Shown: positions 44,493 through 58,370 of the stretch, one piece after another
How positions within the stretch are numbered: the stretch's first letter is position 1
Layout of the letters: the number at the start of each line of letters is the position of its first letter
NCBI GenBank assembly: GCA_036971615.1
Contig: JAYKKR010000001.1
Location: forward strand, 3,100,001 to 3,164,000
DNA length: 64,000 nt
Origin: Amyloporia xantha
Taxonomy: Eukaryota; Basidiomycota; Agaricomycetes; Polyporales; Adustoporiaceae
Direction of reading: 5' to 3'
Notes under the pieces: model-generated
What the model was told of the DNA's origin: nothing
Databases searched by the model: none
The model's input: only the letters and a program-made list of their open reading frames with translations
Translations under genes and position numbers: made by a program

Positions 44493-46669
44493 CTATGCGG
44501 AAGCATTCTGCTCTACGGTCTTCTCCTGCGATTTCTCCGCTATTTTGCGGACTAAAGCCGGTGGGAGAATATCGAACTGGACAGGAATTTCATCTGGATG
44601 ACCCTACAAACAATAGGACGTATAAGGCTAAATTCATAATAAGGTACTGGGAACGAACGCGTGCCAGATGGTAGCGCAACCCGCTAAGTTGTTTGTATTG
44701 CTTGCGACATTGGGGTTGTGGACATGGAAATGTCTTCTTGATTTTGGCCGAAGACTGGACTGGGTTCTCAAGCGCACCGTCCGTATGGCTTTCGGAGGTC
44801 ACAACTGAGCTTCTCGATGTTGTCAACGCTTGTTGGAAATGAGTCTTCGATCTGTGTTCCGCTTCAAAAAGTTTTATTAATAAAGAAACATTATCGGGTA
44901 CGTACAGTTGAAGGTGATACTGGAGGCCATTGATACTCTGATCCAGAAATCAGTCAAACGCATCATCGGTTGAATCAGTGTATCGACCTTCCAGCTTTTC
45001 TTGCAACCATCTAATCCACACCTAAACGGGGTACTGCCACCTAAGTCTTCTGGATGCTCAATCTTATTGTGATCGGATAGCTCCTTGGATGTCGCGAAGC
45101 AAAATCTCGATTTAGTAGCCTGTGTCGGCCAACACCTTGGGTGACCGCATGCATACGCCAAAATGGTTGGACTGGTAAAAAAAAAAGGATGGTATCATTC
45201 ACGCCATAAGGCCCGATAATAATCTAAGCGACTCACTCGGCCGCAGTGGGTAAGATGGACGAAAGACGTGGAACGTGTCCCTCTCGGACACGAGGAGAAC
45301 TAGTTGTCTTGCGTGCTTTCTCAGACGGTGTACGATAGTGATTACTTGAAGAGACGGTGTTTGCATTTAGATTGGCTTCATTGGGGTGGACAGATGCGGG
45401 AGACGAGGACCCAGACCCGCTGGAAGTCATTGATTCGACGACAGGAAGTCCCAGAGATGTAGCGATCGAACCATACACGTCTATTTGCTGAGCAAAACCG
45501 AGACGAGACGAAAGCGAACGGGGGGCAGGCTGATCTAAGTCCTGTACATGATCGACATGCATATAACCATCTTCCTCGATGACCGGAGTTTCAGTGGTGT
45601 TCGGTCGATTGTTCTCGGGAAGTGGGGGATCTGGAGGCTCAACCATCGAGTGCAATGTTTCGGAATTGCCTGCACTCTGGGCTATTGCAGCTTGTGAAAG
45701 GAGATGACTTCTAGACTCTTGAGGTGGTTGAAGCTGAGGGCTCGATGGGTCCAGCATCACGGAGAATTCGGCATAATTCACTGATTGCGCGGAGGATTCA
45801 CCATGGTCTTCGCCATAGGCCGGATGTGATGGGCCAAAATAAGTACCGGAAGCCACAATATATGAAGCACCATTGGACATTAGATGCCTTGAAAAATCGC
45901 TAGAGGAGCCTGTGGACGACATAGTAAGAGATGGACCAGGGTTATCCCAATATTCACGAGGGTAGACATCCGAGGGATCCCAAGAGATAGCTCCAGTATC
46001 TAGTGGCTGATTGCTTGGGGATGTCGTCTTAGATGTGCTTGCTGATACACCATCGCGAACGGCAGCAGCTTGCTTTCTCTGCAACATCCTCCATCTACAG
46101 CAGGCATATCAGGACAAATGAGCGGTGGAAACTATATAGACACAGAAGCAGACCTGTTGCGACATCCCAGTCCACTTCGCTGTAGTTCCTGACCGACTTG
46201 CCCCCATCTGCCCCCGAGCCTTCCGTACGCCTCCAAGAGTTTAGAGTCTTCATCTGGCGTCCACTCGTCCCGCCTAAGTGAGGGGTCCAAGGCTTCACGG
46301 TAACGTTTCGAGCAAGCATCATCTGTTCTCCCAGGAATATGACGTGCGATGACTGCCCATTTCGTAGAATGTACCGCATATAGCGACAAGAGCAGTTGAT
46401 CCTCTTCGGCTGTCCACGCAGACTTCTTCACAGACGGGGATAGTGAATGAAGCCAGCGCTGCATGAAGAGCATGATAATGATAAAATGTCAGTATTGCAA
46501 TAACATTTTACAGCATTCATGGCACCTTTCGGCAAGCCTTATTGGTACGTCCTGGAACGGAGAGGGCGACGGTCTTCCAGTTATCGTTCTCGCCATGAAT
46601 AGCGACCGCCTGAGTGAGTAGCGCATCCTCTTCTGCGTTCCATGGTTTGCCAACACCCCTGTCGAGCAT
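44493..46669 (-). CDS. Three-repeat Myb/SANT protein fused to C2H2 zinc fingers
   Basis: Probable nuclear DNA-binding regulator. Minus-strand exons are 46669..46526, 46458..46154, 46094..45237, 45171..44988, 44937..44906, 44851..44659 and 44603..44493, giving 608 residues. Myb repeats start at KPWNAEEDALLTQAV (residue 8), KSAWTAEEDQLLLSLY and RDEWTPDEDSKLLEAY, each followed by a PGRT or equivalent turn and the third-helix region (RTNKACRKRW, RTDDACSKRY, GLGCRNRWR). A Ser/Pro-rich linker of about 280 residues follows. Then come zinc-finger-like units: CGHPRC...H...H, CGLDGCKKSW...H and CPQPQCRKQYKQLSGLRYH, the last completed by splicing to GHPDEIPVQFDILPPAL. All phases close. The start is the ATG just before the first Myb repeat. 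The target genes are unknown. Confidence 0.87.
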
Positions 46670-46848
46670 CAGCACTCAAGCATAAATCACTGTCGATGCC
46701 GTCAGTCGCAGACAGTACCACACCAGTCGATCATGGAAGTTCAGCAGGGAGAGATCGTGGGCGTCTCTCTCCTGTCTCTCTCCGCATCCTTCTGCTATAG
46801 CCGCCCATAGCTTGGTTACGTAAACAATCTCACTTGGCTGCTGCAACC
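46670..46848. promoter_or_regulatory. 179-bp bidirectional promoter, Myb-C2H2/PRP17
   Basis: The start codons at 46669 (minus) and 46849 (plus) leave 179 bases for both promoters. No TATA box was recognised. Confidence 0.45.
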
Positions 46849-48957
46849 ATGTCTCTCCTCCAAGGCTACTCTTCGGGCGAGGACGATGCGCCGGGTTCAT
46901 CTACTGATGTCTTTGGCTTGTCGTCACTGCATGCAGCTAAGAAGCCTCGTATTGACGAGGCCACCTCCTCTGGGTCTGTCCTCGATGTCATTGTGCGACC
47001 TCAGGCTGCACCAGATGTCCTTGCGGAGGTATGCAAATAACGTTCGCAGAATCAACATGATCGTTCTTAACCCGCTCTCAGGACCCGCTGAAGCAAACGT
47101 CGCTGATCACACGACCCACCGACACGCGAATGAACGTGAATATCCCATACAATGACATGGTACTGCCTCTACAAGGACCAGAAAACCCCTTCGGAGACCG
47201 CAACCGCTTCCTGAATCAAAATGCTCTCGCCGGACATGTAGAGGAGCAAGCAATGACAGAACACGCGTTCCGCCAACAGCATCTGACACATGCTATCCTC
47301 GGCTACTCCGCCAACCCCTCCGTCGACCCAAATGCGCCCACGATATTGGGTTCCGTCGACAAGGCGCAGGAACACAATTTTGCCACGATCGGGATGCTGA
47401 AAGTGCCAAAACAAGAGAAAGAAGGAACTGAAGCGGAAGCGGAGAGCCAAGGGCGACCTCGATATTGTAGATGGGGAGGGCGCGTACGAGGGACCGTGGT
47501 CAAAATGGGATGGGGACGAACCCCAGGGTCTGCCATTCGGCGAAGAAGAGGTCGCCGAAGAGTCGGATTCGGAACCAGAAGAGCAGGTACAAACCAAGAA
47601 AGCGAAACCCAAACGAGGCGCGCCTGGACTGGAGTCGTCCGTCTTCCATGGCAAGTCCATGTACGATTACCAGGGCCGCACGTACATGCATCCTCCGATC
47701 GCGGAGGCACCACAGTTACAAACGGATCCTGGCTCACAGGAAACGTTCATCCCGAAAGTGTGCATCCACACCTGGACAGGCCACACGCAAGGTGTCTCGG
47801 TCATTCGCACATTTCCGGAGACTGGCCACCTGCTTCTCAGCGGCTCTATGGACACGAAGATCAAGGTAGGCTATCCAACTGTCAGTTTACCTGATTTGTA
47901 CGCTCACTTCCTGGATAGCTATGGGACGTTTATACCCACGGCAACTGTCTCCGCACCTTCCATGGTCACATGAAAGCTGTCAAGGATGTCACCTTCTCGA
48001 ACGACGGTCGTAAATTCTTATCGTGCGGCTATGACCGACAGATGAAGCTGTGGGATACGGAGACGGGACAGTGCTTGAAGCGCTTCAGCAACGGCAAGAT
48101 TCCTTACGTCGTCCGTTTCCACCCCGATGAGGACAAGCAACACATCTTCCTCGCGGGGATGTCGGACAAGAAGATTATCCAGGTATGCCGACTTGCGCCC
48201 ACAGTCGTATCTTCCTTCATTCGCACTCAATCAATCTAATCATATCACAATAGTATGATATGAACTCCGGCGAAATTACGCAGGAATACGACCAGCACCT
48301 CGGACCAGTGAACACCATCACCTTCGTTGATGAAAACCGCCGCTTCGTCACAACATCCGACGACAAAACTATACGGGCCTGGGACTTCGACATTCCCGTC
48401 GTGATCAAGTATATCGCCGAGCCGCACATGCACTCGATGCCTGCAGTGACGATTCATCCGAATAGTCAGTGGCCTGGCAGTTAAATGGCCGGCGTCCGAG
48501 CTTATTCGCCATTTTCATGACAGAGAAATACTTCGCGGCGCAGTCACTTGACAACCAAATTTTGGTGTACAGCACTGACAACTTTAGACAGGCGCGGAAC
48601 AAGCGCTTTGCGGGCCATTCAGTCGCTGGGTATGCCTGCCAGGTCGGGTTCTCACCAGATGGAAAATGGATCAGCAGTGGAGACGGCGAGGGGAACGTGG
48701 TCTTCTGGGAATGGAAATCTGGCCGTATCAAGTCCCGTCTGAAGGCACATTCGAAGGTCGTTATCGCTCACGAGTGGCTGCCCCACGAGTCGGTAAGTGT
48801 CATTTGTAGTGCACCGGCTTCAGCGACGCTGACCCCCGTTCCTTGCAGTCAAAAGTCATCACTGCTTCCTGGGATGGCCTCATCAAACTATGGGTGAGTA
48901 CGGCATCGTTCGGCGTATCCCACATTGCTGACGGCCACAATTGTGTCATAGGATTGA
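46849..48957 (+). CDS. PRP17: Pre-mRNA-processing factor 17 (CDC40), WD40 repeats, with frame shift
   Basis: Spliceosome component needed for the second catalytic step. Exons are 46849..47028, 47082..47865, 47919..48182, 48254..48464, 48524..48792, 48849..48893 and 48952..48957, about 585 residues. The N-terminus ([16 protein letters not shown]) and the block [20 protein letters not shown] are typical. WD repeats begin at [20 protein letters not shown] and end with the terminal IKLWD, whose last Asp comes from a tiny seventh exon. Within exon 2 the frame must move by +1 between 47401 and 47450, to pass from NFATIGMLK to [20 protein letters not shown]. The first frame stays open far past this point, so it looks intact in a simple scan. 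No intron explains the change. Confidence 0.88.
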
Positions 48958-49549
48958 ACGGAGGCTCATCATTGGATACATTGCTCCGCACGTACAAGTG
49001 GCGGCTATGGCGAGGTACCATAACACGAGCGGTCCGTTGTGCTCTGTGGCGTACACCTGCCCATCCTTACCTCATGACGTACGTGAGGGGTAGGTATTCC
49101 CACCGTGGTTCTCGTACGCCGTGTACCAGATGCCGCGCCTTCCCGCCTCGTTTGTATCGTACATTGAAATCTAATCGCCAACGTGCACTTCGGCTGTACG
49201 AGCACATGTGTGGTGAGCGCGCCGTCCAATAAACGTTTAAATGACGCCGGGTATGTGTTCCTGATCTCCAAGAGCTCGATTTACACGATTTACATACACG
49301 GCCTGGCCGGTCGCCATTGTGACTGTGATAATAGCCAAGATGATCGTCGTGATCGGGCTCGGCAAGCTACAGATCCTCTGGGCTCCGACAAGACCTAGAG
49401 TTGCTGGTGGCGACCAGGGGGGATGTTTAACTAGTTTCGGGACAACCAGGGGTTGACCTGAAGTGCGCAGCAGCGAGGACAGAGGCGCAGGACCAGGCGT
49501 TTGGTGGCGTCGGCGCTCGGTTTGATAAGCTCGACCGGGGAGACGCTAA
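48958..49549. other. Intergenic downstream of PRP17
   Basis: About 590 bases of non-coding sequence up to the Harbinger-like MITE. Nothing recognised beyond the target site TAA at 49547-49549. Confidence 0.5.
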
Positions 49550-50241
49550 GGGCCTGTTCGGCCACGAAGCGTGAGCTTAGCTTAGACGAAGCGCCCGCGC
49601 AAAAGCTTAGATACGGACATCGCCGAGATGTGACTGATTGTGACCCTCTATGATAGCACACGTAGTATCAGCAAAACGAGCTTATTTTATGATTATTCCT
49701 TTTGGTCTTATTGTGTCTTATTTTACCAAAAGAGGAAACTAAGGCATCAAAATATGATGCACAAGCAGTAAGCCCGAGTCTCTCGGAACAAATTCCATTG
49801 GTTTTTATCATGTGAAGACTGCCCAGCCACTGAGCCGGGTGGCTGTTGTGGCTGACTGTGGCTGTGGCGCATCTGCCGAGAGGTTGCCGTCGGCCAGAGA
49901 GGTCTCTTCGATAGTGTGCGAAACACCTATTGTTATTTTGGCTGTAATTCCCTTATACAAGATGTCAAAGCCATATGAGGAGAAAAATATTGATAAAATA
50001 AATTGTTGGATTTTGCTGATATAGGTGTTGGCCACTTGGATGCTGCTACTTTTAGACAGCAGCCAAATGATCTGAAGGTTGTAACCTAACCCTAGAACAG
50101 GGCTTATAGCCACAAAGTCGGGTGAGCGCAGGTGAGCGTGACAGCCACTGTCAGCCAGCGCGTCTCGGCGATGTCCGTATCTAAGCTTTTGCGCGGGCGC
50201 TTCGTCTAAGCTAAGCTCACGCTTCGTGGCCGAACAGGCCC
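49550..50241. mobile_element. PIF/Harbinger-like MITE with perfect 79-bp terminal inverted repeats
   Basis: A 692-bp element. The first and last 79 bases (49550-49628 and 50163-50241) are exact inverted copies, starting GGGCCTGTTCGGCCACGAAG. It is flanked on both sides by TAA (49547-49549 and 50242-50244), the three-base target typical of PIF/Harbinger. The interior is AT-rich; one short frame (49808-50113, minus) resembles no transposase. The identity of the two arms points to a recent insertion. Confidence 0.9.
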
Positions 50242-50244
50242 TAA

Positions 50245-51028
50245 GTTACTTGCAGCGACTTTGTCATCCATGCGCCGCTGCCGCCGCATTGCGGTGGAAT
50301 GGTTGAATATTGCAGAAGTCTGAGACAATGGAAGCGCCGCGAGCCGCTGTTATGATCCTGAACTTCCTCGGTTTCCCACCGCGGAGGATCCGTGTGCGCG
50401 ATGGACGTGCGTTCAGCTCGTTTCCTGCCACTGGTGGACGGCAATTGGTGACGCACCTTCCTGTTGAGGGAACCCCGGTGCGGGTGGGGGGAGCAGTTCC
50501 GCGCTCGGCGAAGATGGATCAGAGGTAGGTGACAGGGAAGGAGGATACGCCGGGGAGGTGGCAGCCGAAGGACGTCGAACGGGAGGCACGGAAGATGTAG
50601 GAATGGGACTAGGCGGAAGCCGACGATCACGATGCGGAGTGGTCAATGTCGACTGTCGGTCAATGTGCCGTGCTGAGGGGAGGGGAGGGGGAGTCGGGGA
50701 CAGGCCTAGGTTCGGGCTGAGAGGGGGGACGGAAGATAGGGAGTGGAGGAGACCGAGCCGAGAGCGGTGGGTGGATCGGAAATGGAAACGGTGCCTGGCA
50801 GGAACGGTGCAGGAAGAGGAGAGTCCGAGGGAGAATTTGGCTCGACGGCGCGGCACACACGCCAGGCGAGCGTCAATCTGGCCATGTCTGCACTTTCGCA
50901 CGTGAACCTGTCTGGTGGTTCCTTCTGCCGAGTGCCCCTGGCCATGTTCCGTCATACACTTATCGTCCCCCCTTTATATCTTCCCTCCCTTTCCGGTCTC
51001 TGTCAGTCTTTCCCCCGCAATCCTCACC
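50245..51028. other. Intergenic, strand-asymmetric purine/pyrimidine region with a TATA box
   Basis: From about 50480 to 50870 the + strand is strongly purine-rich (GGGAGGGG, AGGAAGAGGAGAG), and so the minus strand is a C/T-rich, Pro/Ser-coding frame of 180 codons that I do not accept as a gene. Near the right end the bias switches to C/T on the + strand (CCCTCCCTTTCC), after a TTTATATC box at 50973-50980. That box lies about 50 bases before the ATG at 51029, the layout of a strong fungal promoter. Confidence 0.5.
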
Positions 51029-51305
51029 ATGCGCGTATCCTGGTTCTCGATCCTCTCCCTTGCCGTCCTCGTCGGTCTTGCCTCTGCTGCACCCGTCAGT
51101 ATCCCTTCTCTCTCCTCTATTCGGCTTTAGTTCGGCTCACCTTATTCCCTCACAGGCCGCTGGGGCAAGCAACTCAAAACGGGATGCCCACCAGAAGCGC
51201 AATGCGCTACAGGAGGTGTGTATACTTCACCACCTTCAGCTGTCTTTCTTCTCACATTCTTTTTTTCACTAGCGCCAAGAATGGGAAGGCCCAGGCAGTT
51301 GGTGA
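51029..51305 (+). CDS. Candidate small secreted peptide with dibasic processing sites
   Basis: Three small exons, 51029..51094, 51156..51215 and 51273..51305, encode 52 residues. Residues 1-22 form a clean signal peptide (MRVSWFSILSLAVLVGLASA, then AP). The rest is hydrophilic: AAGASNSKR, DAHQKR, then NALQERQEWEGPGSW. The KR at residues 30-31 is a possible Kex2 site and a second KR follows closely. All three introns' ends are GT-AG, phase 0. A TATA box and a C/T-rich leader lie directly upstream. I know no matching family. The third exon could instead splice on from TTG|GTGATA, so the C-terminus is uncertain. Confidence 0.5.
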
Positions 51306-51954
51306 TACTCCACAAGGGTTCACGTTCTTGTATCGGCTTACGGACTAGTACGTGCGCACGGTCATACGCTCCCCACCTTGCTGACGACCTCTGCAGTCTT
51401 TCTTGCCGCCTCTACGCGGTCCTCATAACCCACTTTCCCTAATTTCCTCTCTCCTGGTTGTGCCGAGTGGGACCGGGGCGCCGTCGCGCCGTCCTTCGAG
51501 ATGAAATTCACGGCGGCGCCGCATCCGTTCCTTGGTCGGTTGAGTTATTCCTGTTTGAAGTGAATTCTGGCTTGTACCCGTAGCTGTACCTTATCTTAGT
51601 TTGCGACTCCTACGTATCATGTTGGCATTGTCCACCTGCATTGTTCTGATGGCGGCGCGCGACATTGCATGAGTGTCAGGAACATTGACCGTACGATACC
51701 GTGGAGCTCATTTGACAGATTGATCATCTGCCTAGACTCTGTCCCGGTCGTAGATCCGTGATCACCTAATCTATTTGAAAACACGTGACAAGCGCGTTCG
51801 CAGCGTGTCTGACACGCGTCACTCCAGCGACTGCTCAGCGCCGTTGAGGACTGTCCAGAGTCACTCCAGTGTACTACAGTGTCGGCATATACCTTGAGTT
51901 CCGTATCAGAGCAGCTGTAACCCTTGCTTTTCACTTCACGGTACATTGAAGCGT
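51306..51954. other. Intergenic, RINT1/TIP20 promoter region
   Basis: 650 bases between the small peptide gene and the tether gene. It could contain additional exons of the peptide gene (an acceptor-like CTCTGCAG occurs near 51390). No other feature recognised. Confidence 0.45.
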
Positions 51955-54900
51955 ATGGCCTCTATTCAAATACAAGCGCTACTGCGGGGTCCAAAGCGCG
52001 ATGAATCCGAGAAACGAACTCTAGACCTGCTGAACGCCAGGTACAAGTCCTTGCAGGGTTTAGAGGACCAGGATGATTTCCAGAGTGTCGTCGACGACGC
52101 TCGGCAGCGGAGCGAACAGCTCAAAACGCAAGTGCGTGTTGCAGGCTAAGGATGGAGCTGCCCTCTCTGACACCGACGTCTCAGCTTAGCTCTCGCAATC
52201 CCGGCAGGCCCTGGATTCATTGATATCTCAGACGCGTTCTTCTGTCGAAACGCATCTCCATACTGCGCAGGAACTGTCTCTGCTACGGCACTCTCTCTCC
52301 GATGAGCTCTCGTACCTCTCGCAGCAGCTGTTGTCATCATTGGCCAGCTCCGACGGTAAAGCTACGCTGCTAGAGGACCTCGAGACTTTGCATCGCAGCC
52401 TGAAGGAGCTCGAGAGCGTGAAGAGCTACGTACAGGTCATCGAGCATGCGCTGAAGCTGAGGTGAATCCCACATGTTTTGCATCGCGCCGGTAGGAATTT
52501 TTCTCACAACGAAACTCGTATTGCAGTGAGGCAGCCGTCGAACAAATTCGTTCGTCAGCATCGCTTTCGTCCGTCAGCGAATACGAGGCTCTCCAGCGGT
52601 TTGTGTCCTCCGTGCAAGATGTATGCGCACAAGTGGACGACGTGGCAGGTCAGCAGCAGCTGCATATACTCAGCTTTCTTGAAAGCGTTCGGCACAAGGC
52701 TTGGCAGGATATCAAGTCCGTACTGTCAACGTAAGTGGGTGGGCTCCCTACGTCGGCAGATGCTTGACGTAGCTTTCGACAGGACCTTGCTTTCCGCGGC
52801 AGAGAAATTGCACTGGCCTATGCCGGTCGATTATCTGGCGGCCGCACCGGAGGACCGCAAAGCATTTGAGACGGCGTTCCTGAATCTGGCGAAGCTCCAG
52901 ACGATGTGTGTCCTCATGTATGCCGTAAGGACCCTTAATTGACTATCTATATCATAGCGGCAAGAAGCTCCACTCTACATCCAAGGGGAAGAATGTGCAG
53001 AAGGAAGGCCTGTACCCGATTCAAGCTTTGGTCCAGCCCGTTGCGCTGCGGTTCAGGTACCACTTCGAAGGGACAAGACAGACGAACAGACTAGATAAGG
53101 TTGGAGAACCGTTGGCCATCGTGCCGCTCTGCCGTGTACAACTCTAATTGCCCAATACCCCGTGTGCAACAGCCGGAGTGGTACTTTACCCATGTTCTCA
53201 ATGTCTCACATGAGCATCGGCCGTTCATGGAGGGAGTGGTGCAGACACTGCTTTCTCATAGTGACTACCGGGAGATTGATGCGTGGGTAAGTACTATAAG
53301 GTTGTCTGAAAGTCTGCACACAGCTCTGACACGCCTGGTGGCGCCATCGGCAGCGGGAGTTCACCCTGCTCCTTCTGCCGTTGCTCGAGCGCAAGCTCCG
53401 ACGGACTGTGCCTGCCCTGCTTTCACATCCTCCTGTACTTGCGCATACCATATATGAAGCGCTCGCGTTTGACAGTGCGCTCCGGGACGAGGGCTTCGAC
53501 ATCAACGGCACCACGGCCGAGAGATGCTTTGGGGATCACGCTGCCACAGAGAGTATAATTGACAAGTGGGAAGGCATCAGCGAGGTGATACTGGGGAGGA
53601 AGGAGTGGTTTGAGACGTGGATGGAAGGCGAAGGGAAATGTGAGTAGTCTATTTGCTATCACGAGAAACGCCAGGTCTGGACGCTGACTGTATTGCCAGT
53701 TGCAATGGAACAGTACATGGACATCATAAGTGCCTCCGATGCCTGGCTCATTGCAAATGACGAGGGTGATAGTGATGACGCGGCCGCTGACCCAGAACTC
53801 AAGCCGACCAACTCGGCCAGGCGAGTCAGGGCGCTGGTCGAGCAAGTCACCGGTGCGTTGGGTTTTACGTCCGAGCCCGTCTTCTGGTCTCACGCCTAAC
53901 TATAGATCGCTATTCCCCCCTTCCCCAATTCTCGCACCGGACGCGCTTCCTCATCGCCGCACAGCTCCCGATCCTCGAATCGTACCACGCACGCGTATCG
54001 TCTTCGCTGGACGCGTTTGAGACGCTCTCGTCGACTTTCATGCGCGCCGTGCCCGGGGCGCTGGGAAGTGTCGGCGACGCCTCGGGGCGCCCGGGAGATC
54101 CCAGGCGGCTGACCAGCGGTGTGGAGGGTGTGCAGAGACTGGGGAAGGCATTGATAAGTGCCAAATATATCGGCGCGGCATGTGAGGCCTGGGGAGAGGA
54201 ACTGGTACGTCTATATGCGTATGCGCCCAAACAAGGGATCCCATTCATTTGATTGTTCCTTTCCATTATTTACAGTTTTTCTTGGAGCTATGGGCCGAGA
54301 TTAATCGACAGGCTGCGCTGCGGTCCCGTGTGGAAGCGGTGTCTGCTTTGCCAGATCCGAAAGGCAGCGAGGCGGAGACTGCAGAAGGTACTATTTTCGA
54401 CGAGCTGGTCACGCAATACGCGAAATTGGCCGAGCGCGCGGAAGACATGATTGTACAGTCTATATGCAGTGAGGTTGAGGCCGGTCTCAGGGCTCACTTC
54501 TCCAGCGGCTCTCCGACGTGAGTAATCAGTATTTTTTACATATACTTTGTCAGGATCTCATGGCTCTTCGACATATTGCAGGCAAGTCACGCCCAATCTA
54601 GATCTAAGTAAGCAGGACGACATATCGATTGCAACGACGTTGCTCGCTCCACTGTCCCTGCTTTCTTCAAATCTGTCGTTCCTCCAGTCCGCCCTCCCTC
54701 GGACAACCGTGATCAGCCTGTACCGGCGTGTTGCCTCGCACCTGTCAACGCACATCCTGCAACGCCAAATTCTTTACCGCGGGCATGGACGGATCATTCC
54801 TCAAGAGGGCAAGGCGATTCTGGCTGAGAGCGAACTGTGGGCTGAAACCTGTCACATCGCCCTCGCTCGAAGTGACAGGGCACGCGTGGAAGCTCCCTGG

Positions 54901-55092
54901 AGACGACTACTCCAGGCGAGTCGATTGGTAGGTGCTGATGGTTCTGCATGGCATCAGGTGGTGGATACCACTTTCGGTGTGACCGGTGATCTGGAGTGGG
55001 AACAGGCTATGTTGGAGACTATCGGGTTCGCAGAGTTGAGCAGAGAAGAGGTGGGACAGATCCTGAGGACGAGGTCAGATTGTGAGCGGTAA
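51955..55092 (+). CDS. TIP20: RINT1/Tip20 subunit of the Dsl1 (NRZ) ER tethering complex
   Basis: Tethers COPI vesicles at the ER. Eleven exons: 51955..52131, 52190..52461, 52527..52730, 52783..52905, 52958..53099, 53173..53286, 53354..53639, 53700..53852, 53906..54204, 54276..54517 and 54582..55092. They give 840 residues. The N-terminal 150 residues form a coiled coil (EKRTLDLLNARYKSLQ, TLLEDLETLHRSLKELESVK). The RINT1/TIP20 domain is recognised by PEWYFTHVLNVSHEHRPFME, KWEGISEVILGRKEWFETW followed by EKKFAME-like EGEGKFAMEQYMDII, and the terminal region ETIGFAELSREEVGQIL. All phases close and the length matches the family. A TTG at 51946 lies in frame upstream, but ATG 51955 is the natural start. 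Confidence 0.9.
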
Positions 55093-55256
55093 GACGTGCG
55101 ATCAAACTTGTGCTGTCACCATAACCTTCTACTTTGCATGCTTGCCGGTACATGCCATGGGACTCTCATTACTTATGTATTACAGGATATAAATACAAAA
55201 AATGCAGGATATAGCAACGTACAGAGTGCGACAGCAAACCAATGAAAAACAACACG

Positions 55257-58027
<2,771 letters not shown>

Positions 58028-58109
58028 GGCGACACGGTAGTATTCGTTAGTGGAGGTGAGGGAGGCGAGTCGGTGGAACAGACTCAAGACGCGACAGTCC
58101 GGGGATTAG

Positions 58110-58118
58110 ACGCGAAAA
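58110..58118. promoter_or_regulatory. MCB/E2F-like site in the MCM3 promoter
   Basis: ACGCGAAAA (TTTTCGCGT on the minus strand) lies about 85 bases upstream of the MCM3 ATG. This is the E2F/MBF-type G1/S element expected at MCM genes. An inverted CCAAT (GATTGGCT, about 58141) is close by. The rest of the 343-bp space up to the phosphatase stop at 58371 holds nothing else recognised. Confidence 0.55.
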
Positions 58119-58370
58119 GACCTGCCCTAAACTAGGCGCTGATTGGCTGCTTTAATTAAGTACTTTCAGCGCGCTTGCTCGAATAATTGCCTTCGAGCAC
58201 GGATATCCTGACTCCTGAGCCTGCGCAGGCTGAAGAAAGTATGTAGTATTTACTCTGCTCACAGGAGACTACTTCGAGTATGCCATGATCCTCACTTTGT
58301 TTCAAGCCAGCGCGAAGTTCATCAAAATTACACCGAATTGAAGACCTTATACATCATACACACTCGTGAC

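Noticed and set aside
49808..50113. 101-codon frame inside the Harbinger-like MITE
   Set aside because: No similarity to a Harbinger transposase or Myb-like partner; AT-rich chance frame.
50413..50955. 180-codon Pro/Ser-rich frame on the minus strand
   Set aside because: It sits in a purine/pyrimidine-biased tract that removes stop codons; there are no conserved features, and it runs antisense into the peptide promoter.
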